Position numbers and translations under genes: made by a program. Below are positions 44,212 to 53,907 of a DNA stretch of 64,000 nucleotides, one piece after another. Position 1 is the stretch's first letter; every line of letters begins with the position of its first letter. The notes beneath the pieces were generated by a model. That model was not told where the DNA came from. It saw only the letters and a list, made by a program, of their open reading frames with translations, and searched no databases. Source of the DNA: an uncultured Bacteroidales bacterium (lineage in GTDB: Bacteria > Bacteroidota > Bacteroidia > Bacteroidales > P3); the NCBI GenBank assembly GCA_905234665.1, contig CAJOIV010000018.1:1-64000 (forward strand). Reading direction: 5' to 3'.

Positions 44212-47016
44212 ATGGCCATAGGACGGTATAGACGACTGTTGTCGTTGCTGACGCTGCTCCTGCCGGCATGTGCGGCATGGGGACAGGCGCCGTGTGCAGC
44301 ACCGGGGAATTATCAGGTCCAGCAAACGTCGGGCACGACGGTGACGTTAACGTGGAGTTCGGTGGCAAATGCCGTGAGTTACGACGTGGAATACGGCAAC
44401 CACGGGTTTTCACCCAGCCGTTCGGCCAGCACCACCGACACCTTCATCACCCTGACAGGTCTCCAGCCTCAGCATAGCTATGATTTCTACCTCCAGTCGG
44501 TATGTGCCGACGGAGGAGTCAGCTCCCCCCAGATGGTCACGGCCGTCACCCTCTGCCTGGGGGGATCGTTCCGCTATTGGGACCTGCACAGCCCCTCGGT
44601 CACCTGTTACTATGGTTCCCGTGCCGGCACGCTGGCGGTAGGTGTTTTGGACCAGGGCAACCTATCCCGCCATACCGTCCTCTCCGACACATCGGAACGG
44701 GATGTCTTCTCCGAGGGCCGGTTGCGCACCATTCCCGAAGGCTATTGCTACTCCGTGCGGCTGGGAAACAGGAATTCAAACGCCGAGAGGGAAAAGATAG
44801 TCTACAGGCTCCAGGTTGACACTACCCGGTCGGCCCTGCTGGTGCTGCGTTTCGCCATCGTCGAAGAAAACCCGAATCATACCCCCGACCAACAACCCTA
44901 TTTCAGGTTCTCCATCCATGACCAGCAGGGGGAACTGATTGACTCTTGCCTCTATGCCAATTTCGTGGCGGGCGACAACTCGGGATGGAATGTCAACACC
45001 TCGTCGTCTATCGTATGGCATGACTGGAGGTCGGTGGGTGTGGACCTCACCCCCTATCACGGACAGGAGATACAGGTGCATCTGGAGACGGCCGACTGCA
45101 CACTGGGAGGCCATTTTGGCTATGCCTATTTCGTGCTGGAGACCGTATCCAAGCAACTCACATCGAGCGACTGTGGCGAAGTGAGCGAGAATATCTTCAC
45201 GGCCCCGGCGGGCTTCTCCTACCGGTGGTACAATGTCAACAACCCCTCGGCGACCCTCTCCGTCACGCGTTACCTGCATGTGACGCAGGCAGGCACCTAC
45301 TGCTGCTGGATGGAATACCCCTTCACCGACCGCGACTGTGGCTTTACCCTCACCGTCCGCGCCGGACCGCGCTACCCCGTGGCCAGATTCTCCACGCAGA
45401 TAGGATTCGACTGCGGACGGGAGGTGGCCTTCCTCAACCGCAGTTGTGTGGCTACCGACTCGGCCCGCACACACCTCACCAATGAGCGCTGCGAGAGTTT
45501 CCTGTGGGAATTCGACGACGGGGCCGTCTCCACATTGGAGAACCCCACACACTTCTTCTCCACCGACGGGTGGCATTGGACCCGCCTTACGGCCATGCTG
45601 GCTGGCGGCTCCTGCAGCCACACCGTCGCCGACACCTTCTACTTGAATACTCCCCAGGACATCGTCTACGACACTGTCTGTCCGGGCGTGCCTTACCACT
45701 TCTACAACACAACCCTCTACGACAGCGGGTTCTACAGGATTGACGGGGACTGTGGCTTGCGCCAGATCAATCTGACCTACCGCAACGGACCCCATTCCAT
45801 TTACCATGATACCCTCTGCCAGGGCGACACCCTGTGGCATTTGGACAGCTGCTTCACACAGCAGGGATCGTACTACATAATCTTCCCCGGCACCGGCGTG
45901 GAGGGAGGGTGCGACTCGGTGGAGTGTATCAACCTGACAGTCCACCCCACCTACTTTGTCCGCATCAAGGATACCCTGCCCGTGGGAGAATACTACGCGT
46001 TGGGAGATAACCGGATATACGCTCCGGGCGTGGGTGGCTATACCTTCCAGAGCGTCGACGGGTGCGACTCGTCCGTCTGGTTGCGCCTCAGTTGCATCTC
46101 CATGGTGGATACCACCGTCTGCGTCGACGACCTGCCTGTGGTGTGGGGAAGAACCACCTACTCCACGGCCTCGTCCGATACCCTCTGGAACCTCAGCAGC
46201 GTGATGACCGACAGCCTGATTGTGCGGACATTGTATGTGCGCCAGCGTGCCCACCCGCGACTCGGTGTCGTCGCCCACTGCGCCACCCCACAGCATTATG
46301 TCATCACCATTCCCACGACGGGCTACACCTACCGCTGGAGCACAGAGCCACCCCTTCAACCCGAAATGCAGGAAACCCTCGACAGCCTCGAGCGTCTCCA
46401 CTTCCGTCCACCGGTAGAGACCCTGCTGCGGCTGTTCTACGACTACACCGATATCCCCTCCTGTCCGGGATTCGACACGGTGTCCCTCTTTTCGCAGAGC
46501 GTCTTCTCCCTCCTCCTGGATGTCCAGCCCGAGACGCTCATGACCGACAACCTCCACCTGGTGGCGCGCGACTTGGGCGACAATGTCCGTTTCCGCCAGT
46601 GGGTGGTGGACTCGTTGCTGCAGGCCGGGTCAGGGCCGCGGCTGGAGTATGAGGCGCCGCCCATGGCCGACAGCGTGGTGGTGCTGCTGATAGGGGGCGA
46701 CAGCGTCTGCATTGACACGGCCCGAAGGGTCATCCCCGTCATCAAGGAATACCTCTTCTTCCCCAACGTCTTTACTCCCCGGCGCGACGACAACAACCGC
46801 TTCCAGGTCCTCGGCACCGAGGTGGACGACTTCGAGCTCTGGATATACGACCGCCGCGGCGTGCAGGTGTTCCATACCACCGACAGGAAAGAGGGCTGGG
46901 ACGGCACCTGCAATGGAATCACCTGCCCCCAAGGCTCCTACGCCTACGTCTGTCACTACTCCATCCCCGACAAACAGTTCCGCACCCGCGCCGGCACGGT
47001 AACCCTCATAAGATGA
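44212..47016 (+). CDS. T9SS type B (CHU_C) surface protein with FN3, jelly-roll and PKD domains
   Basis: 934 residues. Signal peptide 1-25 (LTLLLPACAAWGQ). An FN3 domain follows (about 30-115, TVTLTWSSVANAVSYDVEYG, LTGLQPQHSYDFYLQSVC). A jelly-roll domain opens FRYWDLHSPSVTCYYGS and contains LLVLRFAIVEENP and HDWRSVGVDLTPYHGQEIQV. An Ig-like and a PKD-like domain follow (FLWEFDDGAVSTLENPTH). Two or three modules related to the two-cysteine modules of the giants come next (GGCDSVECINLTVHP, DGCDSSVWLRLS). The C-terminal CHU_C/type B sorting domain has FFPNVFTPRRDDNNRFQVLG, WIYDRRGVQVFHTTDR and GWDGTCNG. It is expected to be exported by the T9SS and shown at the surface. It overlaps the next gene as ATGA. 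Confidence 0.85.
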   Translation: MAIGRYRRLLSLLTLLLPACAAWGQAPCAAPGNYQVQQTSGTTVTLTWSSVANAVSYDVEYGNHGFSPSRSASTTDTFITLTGLQPQHSYDFYLQSVCADGGVSSPQMVTAVTLCLGGSFRYWDLHSPSVTCYYGSRAGTLAVGVLDQGNLSRHTVLSDTSERDVFSEGRLRTIPEGYCYSVRLGNRNSNAEREKIVYRLQVDTTRSALLVLRFAIVEENPNHTPDQQPYFRFSIHDQQGELIDSCLYANFVAGDNSGWNVNTSSSIVWHDWRSVGVDLTPYHGQEIQVHLETADCTLGGHFGYAYFVLETVSKQLTSSDCGEVSENIFTAPAGFSYRWYNVNNPSATLSVTRYLHVTQAGTYCCWMEYPFTDRDCGFTLTVRAGPRYPVARFSTQIGFDCGREVAFLNRSCVATDSARTHLTNERCESFLWEFDDGAVSTLENPTHFFSTDGWHWTRLTAMLAGGSCSHTVADTFYLNTPQDIVYDTVCPGVPYHFYNTTLYDSGFYRIDGDCGLRQINLTYRNGPHSIYHDTLCQGDTLWHLDSCFTQQGSYYIIFPGTGVEGGCDSVECINLTVHPTYFVRIKDTLPVGEYYALGDNRIYAPGVGGYTFQSVDGCDSSVWLRLSCISMVDTTVCVDDLPVVWGRTTYSTASSDTLWNLSSVMTDSLIVRTLYVRQRAHPRLGVVAHCATPQHYVITIPTTGYTYRWSTEPPLQPEMQETLDSLERLHFRPPVETLLRLFYDYTDIPSCPGFDTVSLFSQSVFSLLLDVQPETLMTDNLHLVARDLGDNVRFRQWVVDSLLQAGSGPRLEYEAPPMADSVVVLLIGGDSVCIDTARRVIPVIKEYLFFPNVFTPRRDDNNRFQVLGTEVDDFELWIYDRRGVQVFHTTDRKEGWDGTCNGITCPQGSYAYVCHYSIPDKQFRTRAGTVTLIR

Positions 47017-50000
47017 ATACGATGAAGAAGCTGTCCCATTCCCTGCATTTTCTGTTGCTGCTGGCGGCAGCCTTGCTGCCGCTGCAGTCCGGGGCGCAGT
47101 GCGGATATACCTTCGATGAACGGACGGGTGTATATACAACGCTGGACAGCGACACGGATTGGGTCAATATGGAGAACGCCAGGGTACTGTATCCCGCAGC
47201 CAACGCGAGCCAGGCTGCCCCTATCCCCATAGGATTTACCTTCCGTTATTTCGGCGAGAGTTTCGACTCCGTCATCGTCACCGCGGCGGCGAAGATATGC
47301 TTTGACATCCATGCACCCGGAGTTGAGGAGATGTTTATTGGCGATTTCATTGACAGCCTCGCTTTGGCGAGTGGAGGGTATCTGCAATATAATACAATGG
47401 GAAGCCCTGGGTCGCGGAGGTTCGTGATGGAGTTCCACTCGCAAACATGTACAACCCATCGAGGAATCATCCCGCCGCTGTGTTGGCAGGTGCATCTGTG
47501 GGAGGCCAATATGTCGGTGCGATTCCTGTTTTACGGGACGCTAAACAGATGCATCTATATCAAGCCTATTCAATTGTCTGGAAGGAGAGGGGATTGCCTG
47601 TTTGTCTATCCCGGCCCACGCAGTTGTTTAACGGAACCAGATTTCGACCATGGCTATTTGCCCATTCAAGGTTGGAAAGAAATCCTCCGTCTTGTTCCGA
47701 ACATAAATTGCTGGCATCCTACGGACGTGACACCGTCGCAGGTGACGGACAGCACGGCGGCAGTGTCGTGGAGACTTGTTTCGGGAGCCGTGAGGTATGT
47801 GGTGAAGTATTCCCGTCTGGGAGGAGGGGATTCTACGATGATAAGCACCACACAGAGCAGCGTCCACCTGACAGGACTCTCGCCGGGAACGCTGTACCAG
47901 ATATGGGTAAGAGCGGAGTGCCCCGGCGAGGAGTTCGGCGACTGGACAAGCCCCATCAATGTATACACAGATTGCAGCAACGGAGAGGAAAACCCCTTCC
48001 GGTATTGGGACCTGAACGACACGTCGGTATCCTGCCGTATCGGGAGTTATGGATCGTCCTCTATGTGGGAACTGGTGGTGGATTACGGAAGCGATGCAGT
48101 GAATTCACGCCATACGGTGCATTCAGATACGTCAGAGCGCGACCCTCGGACAGGCTACCAGTTGCGTACCGTGCCGGAGGGCTATTGCTACTCTGTACGG
48201 TTAGGGAATTGGAGAGCTGGCGGCGAACGGGAGGAAATAGTCTACCGGATGCAGGTCGACACAGGCAAGAGTGACCTGCTGATACTGCGTTACGCTCTGG
48301 TAGAGGAAAATCCGTTACATTCTGCGGAATGGCAGCCCCATTTTATCTTCTCTGTCCGCGACCGACAGGGGCAATTGTTGGATTCCTGCCTGTACGCCAA
48401 CTTCGTTGCGGGCGACCTCTCCGGGTGGAACACAAGTGCAGTGGGAGATGGCACTATTGTGTTATGGCACGACTGGATGTCTGTGGGGGTGGACCTTTCC
48501 CCCTATCACGGGCAGAGTATCAGTATACACTTGGAGAATTCCGATTGTTTGCCGGGCGGCCATTACGGCTATGCCTATTACGTAATGGAAACAGGAACCA
48601 AACGGCTGACCTCGACCTCGTGTGGCGAGACGGTGGAGAATACCTTCTCTGCACCTCAGGGCTTCGCCTACCGGTGGTACAATGCCGACAACCCTTCCGT
48701 TACACTCTCGACGGCGAGGCAGCTGCATGTGACGACAGCGGGCAACTTCTGCTGTTGGGTCAGGTACCTGCACACCACAGCCGACTGCGGCTTTACCCTC
48801 ACGGCCCGCGCAGGCCCGCGCTATCCTGTGGCCGCCTTCATGATGGTATCCGAGAACAGCTGCGGGTCGGAAGTGTACTTCGTCAACCTGAGCCGTGTGG
48901 CTGCCGACTCGGCTCGCCAGAACATCACCAACGAGCCTTGCGAGAGCTACCTATGGCAGTTCGACGACGGCACGACATCGACCCTGCCTAACCCGACCCA
49001 TACCTTCCAGGGGGAGGGCCTCCACACGGTCACCCTGACGGCCATGCTGGCCAACGGCACATGCACTGACACCTATACGGACTCTCTCTGGGTGACCTAT
49101 CCCCGCGACACGGTCTACGACACGGTATGTCCGGGAATGCCGTACCAATTCTACAGGTACTTACTCTACGACAGCGGTTTCTATACCACGCAGGATGTCT
49201 GCGGACCCCATTGGCTGTTTCTCTCGTATCACGACACCAGCAGTTCGGCACGCTACGACACCATCTGTATGGGCGACACCCTGAGGCTCTTCGGGATGGA
49301 CTTTGCAGAAGCCGGAACACACAGGGTGGTGATTCCTGACGTCAGGGGCTGCGACTCTTCCGTGGATCTTCACCTGACAGTGCATCCCACCTACTTTATC
49401 CGCATCAAGGACACACTGCCCGTGGGCGAATACCTCACGGTGGGGGATACCCAGTTCGTAGCCCCCTCATTGGGTGGATATACCATGGAGACGGTCGAGG
49501 GGTGCGACTCGACGCTTTGGGTGCGTCTCAGCTGTATCAAGACAGAGGACAGCACCGCATGTGTCGATGCACTGCCGCTGACATGGGGCAATGTCACCTT
49601 TGCCGACGAGGGAACCGACACTTCCTACTTCAAGAGCATTGTGGGGACTGACAGCATTCATGTGAGGGCGTTGCATGTCCGGCAACATGCCGCACCGACG
49701 CTGCGTGTCGTGCCCTATTGCGACACGCCCCAGTATTACATTGTCACCATTCCCACGACGGGCTATACCTACCGGTGGAGTACCCAACCCACCCTTCAAC
49801 CCGAGATGCAGGAAACCCTCGACAGCCTCGTGCGCTTCCACTTCCGCCCGACGGAGAGGACACGGTTGCTGTTTGCCTACGACTACGCCGACGCACCCTC
49901 CTGTCCGGGAGGCGACACGGTGACTATCTATCCGCAAGGCTATTCCTTTATCCTTCTGGATGTCCAGCCCGAGACGCTCATGACCGACAACCTCCACCTG

Positions 50001-50456
50001 GTGGCGCGCGACTTGGGCGACAATGTCCGTTTCCGCCAGTGGATGGTGGACTCAGTGCTGCAGGCCGGGACGGGGCCGCGGATAAAGTATGAGGCGCCGC
50101 CGATGGCCGACAGCGTGGTGGTGCTGCTGATAGGGGGCGACAGCGTCTGCGTCGACACGGCCCGAAAGGTCATCCCCGTCATCAAGGAATACCTCTTCTT
50201 CCCCAACGTCTTCACCCCCGGCCGCGACGACAACAACCGCTTCATGGTCCTCGGCTCCGAGGTGGACGACTTCGAGCTCTGGATCTACGACCGCCGCGGC
50301 GTGCTGATGTTCCACACCACCGACCGCCACGAGGGCTGGGACGGCACCAGCGGCGGCATCCCCTGTCCCCAAGGCACCTATGCCTACGTCTGCCATTATA
50401 CTATCCCTATCCATCAATGGCGTAGCCGCGCAGGCACGGTAACACTGCTGCGGTAG
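47013..50456 (+). CDS. T9SS type B (CHU_C) surface protein, larger paralogue
   Basis: 1,147 residues. The start ATG at 47013 overlaps the previous stop; an ATG at 47022 is the alternative. The signal peptide ends LLPLQSGAQ. The first 230 residues, absent from the paralogue, form an extra domain (IPIGFTFRYFGESFDSVIVT, FIGDFIDSLALASGGYLQYN) of the kind that often precedes FN3 in these proteins. Then come FN3 (AAVSWRLVSGAVRYVVKYSR), a jelly roll (FRYWDLNDTSVSCRIGS), Ig-like, PKD (YLWQFDDGTTSTLPNPTH), two-cysteine-like modules and CHU_C (FFPNVFTPGRDDNNRFMVLG). The last 500 nt are close to those of the gene at 44212-47016. The part at about 47280-48650 looks less GC-rich than the rest. Confidence 0.85.
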   Translation: MNTMKKLSHSLHFLLLLAAALLPLQSGAQCGYTFDERTGVYTTLDSDTDWVNMENARVLYPAANASQAAPIPIGFTFRYFGESFDSVIVTAAAKICFDIHAPGVEEMFIGDFIDSLALASGGYLQYNTMGSPGSRRFVMEFHSQTCTTHRGIIPPLCWQVHLWEANMSVRFLFYGTLNRCIYIKPIQLSGRRGDCLFVYPGPRSCLTEPDFDHGYLPIQGWKEILRLVPNINCWHPTDVTPSQVTDSTAAVSWRLVSGAVRYVVKYSRLGGGDSTMISTTQSSVHLTGLSPGTLYQIWVRAECPGEEFGDWTSPINVYTDCSNGEENPFRYWDLNDTSVSCRIGSYGSSSMWELVVDYGSDAVNSRHTVHSDTSERDPRTGYQLRTVPEGYCYSVRLGNWRAGGEREEIVYRMQVDTGKSDLLILRYALVEENPLHSAEWQPHFIFSVRDRQGQLLDSCLYANFVAGDLSGWNTSAVGDGTIVLWHDWMSVGVDLSPYHGQSISIHLENSDCLPGGHYGYAYYVMETGTKRLTSTSCGETVENTFSAPQGFAYRWYNADNPSVTLSTARQLHVTTAGNFCCWVRYLHTTADCGFTLTARAGPRYPVAAFMMVSENSCGSEVYFVNLSRVAADSARQNITNEPCESYLWQFDDGTTSTLPNPTHTFQGEGLHTVTLTAMLANGTCTDTYTDSLWVTYPRDTVYDTVCPGMPYQFYRYLLYDSGFYTTQDVCGPHWLFLSYHDTSSSARYDTICMGDTLRLFGMDFAEAGTHRVVIPDVRGCDSSVDLHLTVHPTYFIRIKDTLPVGEYLTVGDTQFVAPSLGGYTMETVEGCDSTLWVRLSCIKTEDSTACVDALPLTWGNVTFADEGTDTSYFKSIVGTDSIHVRALHVRQHAAPTLRVVPYCDTPQYYIVTIPTTGYTYRWSTQPTLQPEMQETLDSLVRFHFRPTERTRLLFAYDYADAPSCPGGDTVTIYPQGYSFILLDVQPETLMTDNLHLVARDLGDNVRFRQWMVDSVLQAGTGPRIKYEAPPMADSVVVLLIGGDSVCVDTARKVIPVIKEYLFFPNVFTPGRDDNNRFMVLGSEVDDFELWIYDRRGVLMFHTTDRHEGWDGTSGGIPCPQGTYAYVCHYTIPIHQWRSRAGTVTLLR

Positions 50457-50460
50457 GGGA

Positions 50461-51210
50461 TCACAGAAATTGTATTTCTTTCATCTGACAGGAGAGGGTC
50501 TCTCCCGCCAGGGTGACGAGTTGGAGGTGGCCGAAACGGTTCACGCCGGTGATGGTGGCCTCGATGGTTTGGCCTTGATAAAGGTAGGTGGCCTTCTCGC
50601 CGCGCCGCAGCAGGCGGGCGAGGTAGGGGGCCTCCAGCGTCCCGGGAGGGTCGCGGCGGAGTTCTTCGTAGCGTGCCTCGATGGCGGCGAGGAGTCCCGC
50701 AAGTAGTTCCTCCAACGGCCACTCGCGTCCCGTCAGCAGGCTCAGCGAGGTGGGGTTGGGCACCCAGTCGGGGAAGACCCGCTGGTTGACGTTCAGGCCG
50801 ATGCCCACGATGCTGGCCGACAGACGGTCACCCGTCACGCGGTTCGTTATCAACATGCCGCATATCTTGTTGTCGTCGACGTAGATGTCGTTGGGCCACT
50901 TGATGCGTACCCGTGACGCCCCTTGCGGTACGAGGGGCGCGAGCCAGTCGGCCACGGCCAGCGAGACGGCCTGGGTCAGCTGGTACTGGTCGGCGACGGG
51001 TAGGAAGGCGGGTTTCAGCACAAGGCTGAAGGTGAGGTTCTTCCCCGGCTCGGCCTCCCAATGGTTGCCGCGCTGGCCGATGCCCGCGGTCTGGCTGCGG
51101 GCCACGATAACAGTGAACTCCTCAACCTCGGGCAGGTTGAGGAGCTCGCAATATTGGTTGGTCGACGCTAATGAGTCGAATTGCTGAATCTTGGAATCCT
51201 CAATTCTCAA
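50461..51210 (-). CDS. birA: biotin--[acetyl-CoA-carboxylase] ligase
   Basis: 249 residues. It attaches biotin to the carboxyl-carrier protein. Motifs: ARSQTAGIGQRGNHWEAEPG (the biotinyl-AMP loop is usually GRGRxGxxW; here it is GIGQRGNHW), FSLVLKP, IKWPNDIYVDDNKICGML (catalytic Lys) and GIGLNVNQ. There is no N-terminal DNA-binding domain, so it is an enzyme-only form. The start is a TTG (51208-51210) inside a 7-bp repeat array; there is no ATG before the active-site region. It lies directly after frr on the same strand and converges with the T9SS type B gene, whose stop is 4 nt away. Confidence 0.88.
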   Translation of the reverse strand: MRIEDSKIQQFDSLASTNQYCELLNLPEVEEFTVIVARSQTAGIGQRGNHWEAEPGKNLTFSLVLKPAFLPVADQYQLTQAVSLAVADWLAPLVPQGASRVRIKWPNDIYVDDNKICGMLITNRVTGDRLSASIVGIGLNVNQRVFPDWVPNPTSLSLLTGREWPLEELLAGLLAAIEARYEELRRDPPGTLEAPYLARLLRRGEKATYLYQGQTIEATITGVNRFGHLQLVTLAGETLSCQMKEIQFL

Positions 51211-51224
51211 TTCTCAATCCTCAA
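51197..51224. repeat. four 7-bp tandem repeats joining frr stop and birA start
   Basis: Plus-strand units are TCCTCAA, TTCTCAA, TTCTCAA and TCCTCAA, ending next to the frr stop (51225-51227). The birA TTG start lies inside the array. Seven is not a multiple of three, so a change in copy number would alter the start context or frame. Confidence 0.85.
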
Positions 51225-51788
51225 TTAGACAGTCATGATTTCCTTCTCCTTGGCGGCGAAAATCTTGTCGCACTCGCCGATGAACTTGTCGGTGACGTCC
51301 TGGATTTCCTTCTCCACCTGCTTCACCTCGTCCTCGGGCACGGCCTTGTCTTTGAGTTTCTTTACCTTGTCCATGACGTTGCGGCGGGCGTTGCGGATGT
51401 TCACCTTGCTGTTCTCCACCTCGGTCTTGGCGGCCTTGCTCAGCTCCTTGCGGCGCTCCTCGGTGAGGGGCGGGATGACGATGCGGAGGATGTCGCCCTC
51501 GTGGCGCGGCGTGAATCCCAGGTTGGCGTCGAGGATGGCTTTGTTGATGGCGCCGATGATGGTCTTCTCCCACGGCTGGATGAGGATGCTGCGGGGGTCG
51601 GGGGTGTTGATGTTGGCCACCTGGCTGATTTCCGTGGGGGTGCCATAGTAGTCAATCTTCACGCCGTCGAGCATGCCGGGGTTGGCCTTGCCGGCGCGGA
51701 TTTTCTCCAGTTCTTTGTTGAGGAAGTTGATGGCGTTGTTCATGCTGTTCTTGGCTTCCTCGATACAGGCTTTCGATAGGTCGTTCAT
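51225..51788 (-). CDS. frr: ribosome recycling factor
   Basis: 187 residues, the standard length. With EF-G it splits post-termination ribosomes. The family pattern is clear: MNNAINFLNKELEKIRAGKA, GMLDGVKIDYYGTPTEISQV, LIQPWEKTIIGAINKAILD, GDILRIVIPPLTEERRKELS, ARRNVMDKVKKLKDKAVPED, and a helical C-terminus. It follows pyrH by 33 nt on the same strand, the usual bacterial pairing, and precedes birA. Confidence 0.97.
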   Translation of the reverse strand: MNDLSKACIEEAKNSMNNAINFLNKELEKIRAGKANPGMLDGVKIDYYGTPTEISQVANINTPDPRSILIQPWEKTIIGAINKAILDANLGFTPRHEGDILRIVIPPLTEERRKELSKAAKTEVENSKVNIRNARRNVMDKVKKLKDKAVPEDEVKQVEKEIQDVTDKFIGECDKIFAAKEKEIMTV

Positions 51789-51821
51789 GGTATTATTGCT
51801 TGTTTGTTTGATTGCTTGGGT

Positions 51822-52529
51822 TCAGTCGCTCACCAGGGTGCCGATTTCTTCGCCGGCGACCACCTTCAACAGGTTGCCCGGGCGGTTCATGTCGAAGACA
51901 TATATGGGCAGGTGGTTCTCCTCGCAGAGGGCGAAGGCGGTGAGGTCCATGATCTTCAGCTTCTTGCCGAGGGCCTCGGCGAAGGTGAGAGTCTTGTATT
52001 TTGTGGCTGTGGGGTCCTTCTCGGGGTCGGCGGTGTAGACACCGTCGACACGGGTGCCTTTGAGGATGACGTCGGCCTCTATCTCGATGGCGCGGAGGGT
52101 CGAGGCGGTGTCGGTGGTGAAGAAGGGGTTGCCCGTGCCGCCGCCGATGATGACGACGCGGCCTTCTTTCATGGCCTCCTGGGCGCGGCGACGGCTCATC
52201 TCCTTGCAGATGGGCTCGATGGCCAGGCCGCCGAGCAGTTCGGTGCGCACGCCCTGCTTCTCCAGCTCGGCCTGGAGGGCCAGGCTGTTGATGAGGGTGG
52301 CCAGCATGCCCATGTAGTCGCCCTGCACGCGGTCCATGCCTTTCGAGGCGCCGCTGAGGCCGCGGAAGATGTTGCCGCCACCGATGACGATGGCCACCTG
52401 CACGCCTTTCCCGACCACCTCTTTCACATCTTTCACATATTGTTCCAACATGGCGGGCGAGATGCCGTAACTTTGCTCTCCCATGAGCGACTCGCCGCTC
52501 AATTTTAGCAGTATCCGATTGTATCTCAT
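51822..52529 (-). CDS. pyrH: UMP kinase (uridylate kinase)
   Basis: 235 residues. It phosphorylates UMP to UDP in pyrimidine synthesis as a hexamer. Motifs: [88 protein letters not shown], and the C-terminal GEEIGTLV. It starts a likely pyrH-frr-birA operon. A possible promoter box TACTTTAG (complement of 52601-52608) lies about 70 nt upstream; one base differs from TAnnTTTG. Confidence 0.97.
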   Translation of the reverse strand: MRYNRILLKLSGESLMGEQSYGISPAMLEQYVKDVKEVVGKGVQVAIVIGGGNIFRGLSGASKGMDRVQGDYMGMLATLINSLALQAELEKQGVRTELLGGLAIEPICKEMSRRRAQEAMKEGRVVIIGGGTGNPFFTTDTASTLRAIEIEADVILKGTRVDGVYTADPEKDPTATKYKTLTFAEALGKKLKIMDLTAFALCEENHLPIYVFDMNRPGNLLKVVAGEEIGTLVSD

Positions 52530-52669
52530 TGTCCTTGTTTTTTGTTTAATAGTCTATTGTTAAGTGGTATACGGGAATGCCCCTCCCGCGTTTCCGACTA
52601 CTAAAGTACGAAAAAAATCGGGAATGGCAAGAGTTTTTTTGTTTTTTCTCTCTCAACTCCCCATCTTTC

Positions 52670-53848
52670 TTAATAGGTCAGGCCGAACATCCAGAGGGGG
52701 ATGATGTTCTGGTAGGCGTATTCGATGTCGTCTTTCACGACGAAGGCGTCTTGCACGTCGGCGATTTGTCTCTTCTTCTTGTTGCGTCCACCCACCTCGA
52801 AGGTGTGTCCGTCGACGATGAAGTCGGCCACGGGCGAGGCGGCGACACGGTGGTCGACAGCCATCTGCGAGAAGAAGAATGTCTCGCGCAGTGTACCCCG
52901 GTCTGGCTCGCGGTCGCAGAGGGCATAGCAGAGGTTGGTGTTGGCGAGGTATACTTTCTCCACCTTGGCGAACTGGTCCATGATATCGTTGTCCTCGCGC
53001 AATTGCCGGAGAAGTCCAGCCCGCTCCATGTAGGCCATGAGGTCGGCGACGTTGGTGCGGTTCATCTCCAGGGTGCGTCCGAGGTTGGAGAAGTTGGGCT
53101 TGAAGGGGGTGCTCTGAGCCACTACTGCCATCAGTTTCTTCAACTTGAGTGCTGTGGCAAGCGACATGTTGGTCTGCCGGGGAATGTCCACCTCGAGGGT
53201 TTGTAGCACCACATTGTTGAAGCGGTCCAGGAAGTGCTTGCTGTCGAAGAAGGGGTAGTACCCCCGGCGAAGGTACTCGTCGAACAGGGGCAGGGGGCGT
53301 CCCAGATCGTGTGGCAGGAATGCCTGCCCTCCGAGGACAGCTTCCAGCGGATAGGGTTCCATCTTTATCTTTTTCGACATGCAGAGGTACTCGCGGAACG
53401 ATAGCCCCTCCATTCTGTAGGCCAGCGCCCGGCGGCTGAGGTCCACCTCCAGTCCACGAATCATGTCAATCATCGAGGAGCCGGAGACGGTGACTTGCAG
53501 GTCGTGCCGGAGGATGTCGTACATCATCTTCACCTCGCGCGACCAGCCAGGGTATTTGTGCACCTCGTCGATATAGAGGTGTTTCCCGCCCTGCTTGACA
53601 AACTCGTAGGCGGTGTCGTACAGCGTGTGGGTGGTGAAGTAGGGATTGTCTGCCAGCACATAGAGCGACGCCCCCTGTTCCCGCTGCAGAACGATATGCT
53701 GGAGCATCATGGTGGTTTTGCCCACGCCGCGGGCTCCAAGTATCATATTCAGTTCAGTATCCCACTCCACGCGGTCGTACATGTACCTGATGAATTTTGT
53801 GTCGACGCGTGAAAGCATCTCATTGCTTGTTGTTTGTAGCGTTTGCAT
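52670..53848 (-). CDS. AAA_14/DUF4143 family ATPase
   Basis: 392 residues. The N-terminal ATPase has Walker A NMILGARGVGKTTMMLQHI, Walker B KHLYIDEVHKYPGWSREVK and the sensor VTVSGSSMIDM. The C-terminal DUF4143 part includes RRGYYPFF, NRTNVADLMAYMERAGLLRQ and the closing FEVGGRNKKKRQI nuclease-like core. Such proteins are abundant in Bacteroidales and Archaea, often in many copies; their role is unsettled. It stands alone between pyrH and comF with its own promoter. The 202 bp upstream (53849-54050) hold only that promoter and an AT-rich stretch. Confidence 0.9.
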   Translation of the reverse strand: MQTLQTTSNEMLSRVDTKFIRYMYDRVEWDTELNMILGARGVGKTTMMLQHIVLQREQGASLYVLADNPYFTTHTLYDTAYEFVKQGGKHLYIDEVHKYPGWSREVKMMYDILRHDLQVTVSGSSMIDMIRGLEVDLSRRALAYRMEGLSFREYLCMSKKIKMEPYPLEAVLGGQAFLPHDLGRPLPLFDEYLRRGYYPFFDSKHFLDRFNNVVLQTLEVDIPRQTNMSLATALKLKKLMAVVAQSTPFKPNFSNLGRTLEMNRTNVADLMAYMERAGLLRQLREDNDIMDQFAKVEKVYLANTNLCYALCDREPDRGTLRETFFFSQMAVDHRVAASPVADFIVDGHTFEVGGRNKKKRQIADVQDAFVVKDDIEYAYQNIIPLWMFGLTY

Positions 53849-53877
53849 GGCTCAGTTTGTTGTTGGGAATCACGCTG

Positions 53878-53907
53878 CAAAGATACGAAAAATTGTTTGT
53901 TCTGCAA
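53878..53907 (-). promoter_or_regulatory. promoter of the DUF4143 ATPase gene
   Basis: On the minus strand TTG (complement of 53905-53907), a 19-nt spacer and TATCTTTG (complement of 53878-53885) fit the -33/-7 consensus. The ATG is about 30 nt downstream. Confidence 0.6.

Noticed and set aside
44776-46557. 593-codon minus-strand frame opposite the first T9SS type B gene
   Set aside because: The plus strand encodes recognisable FN3, PKD and CHU_C domains; the minus frame shows none.
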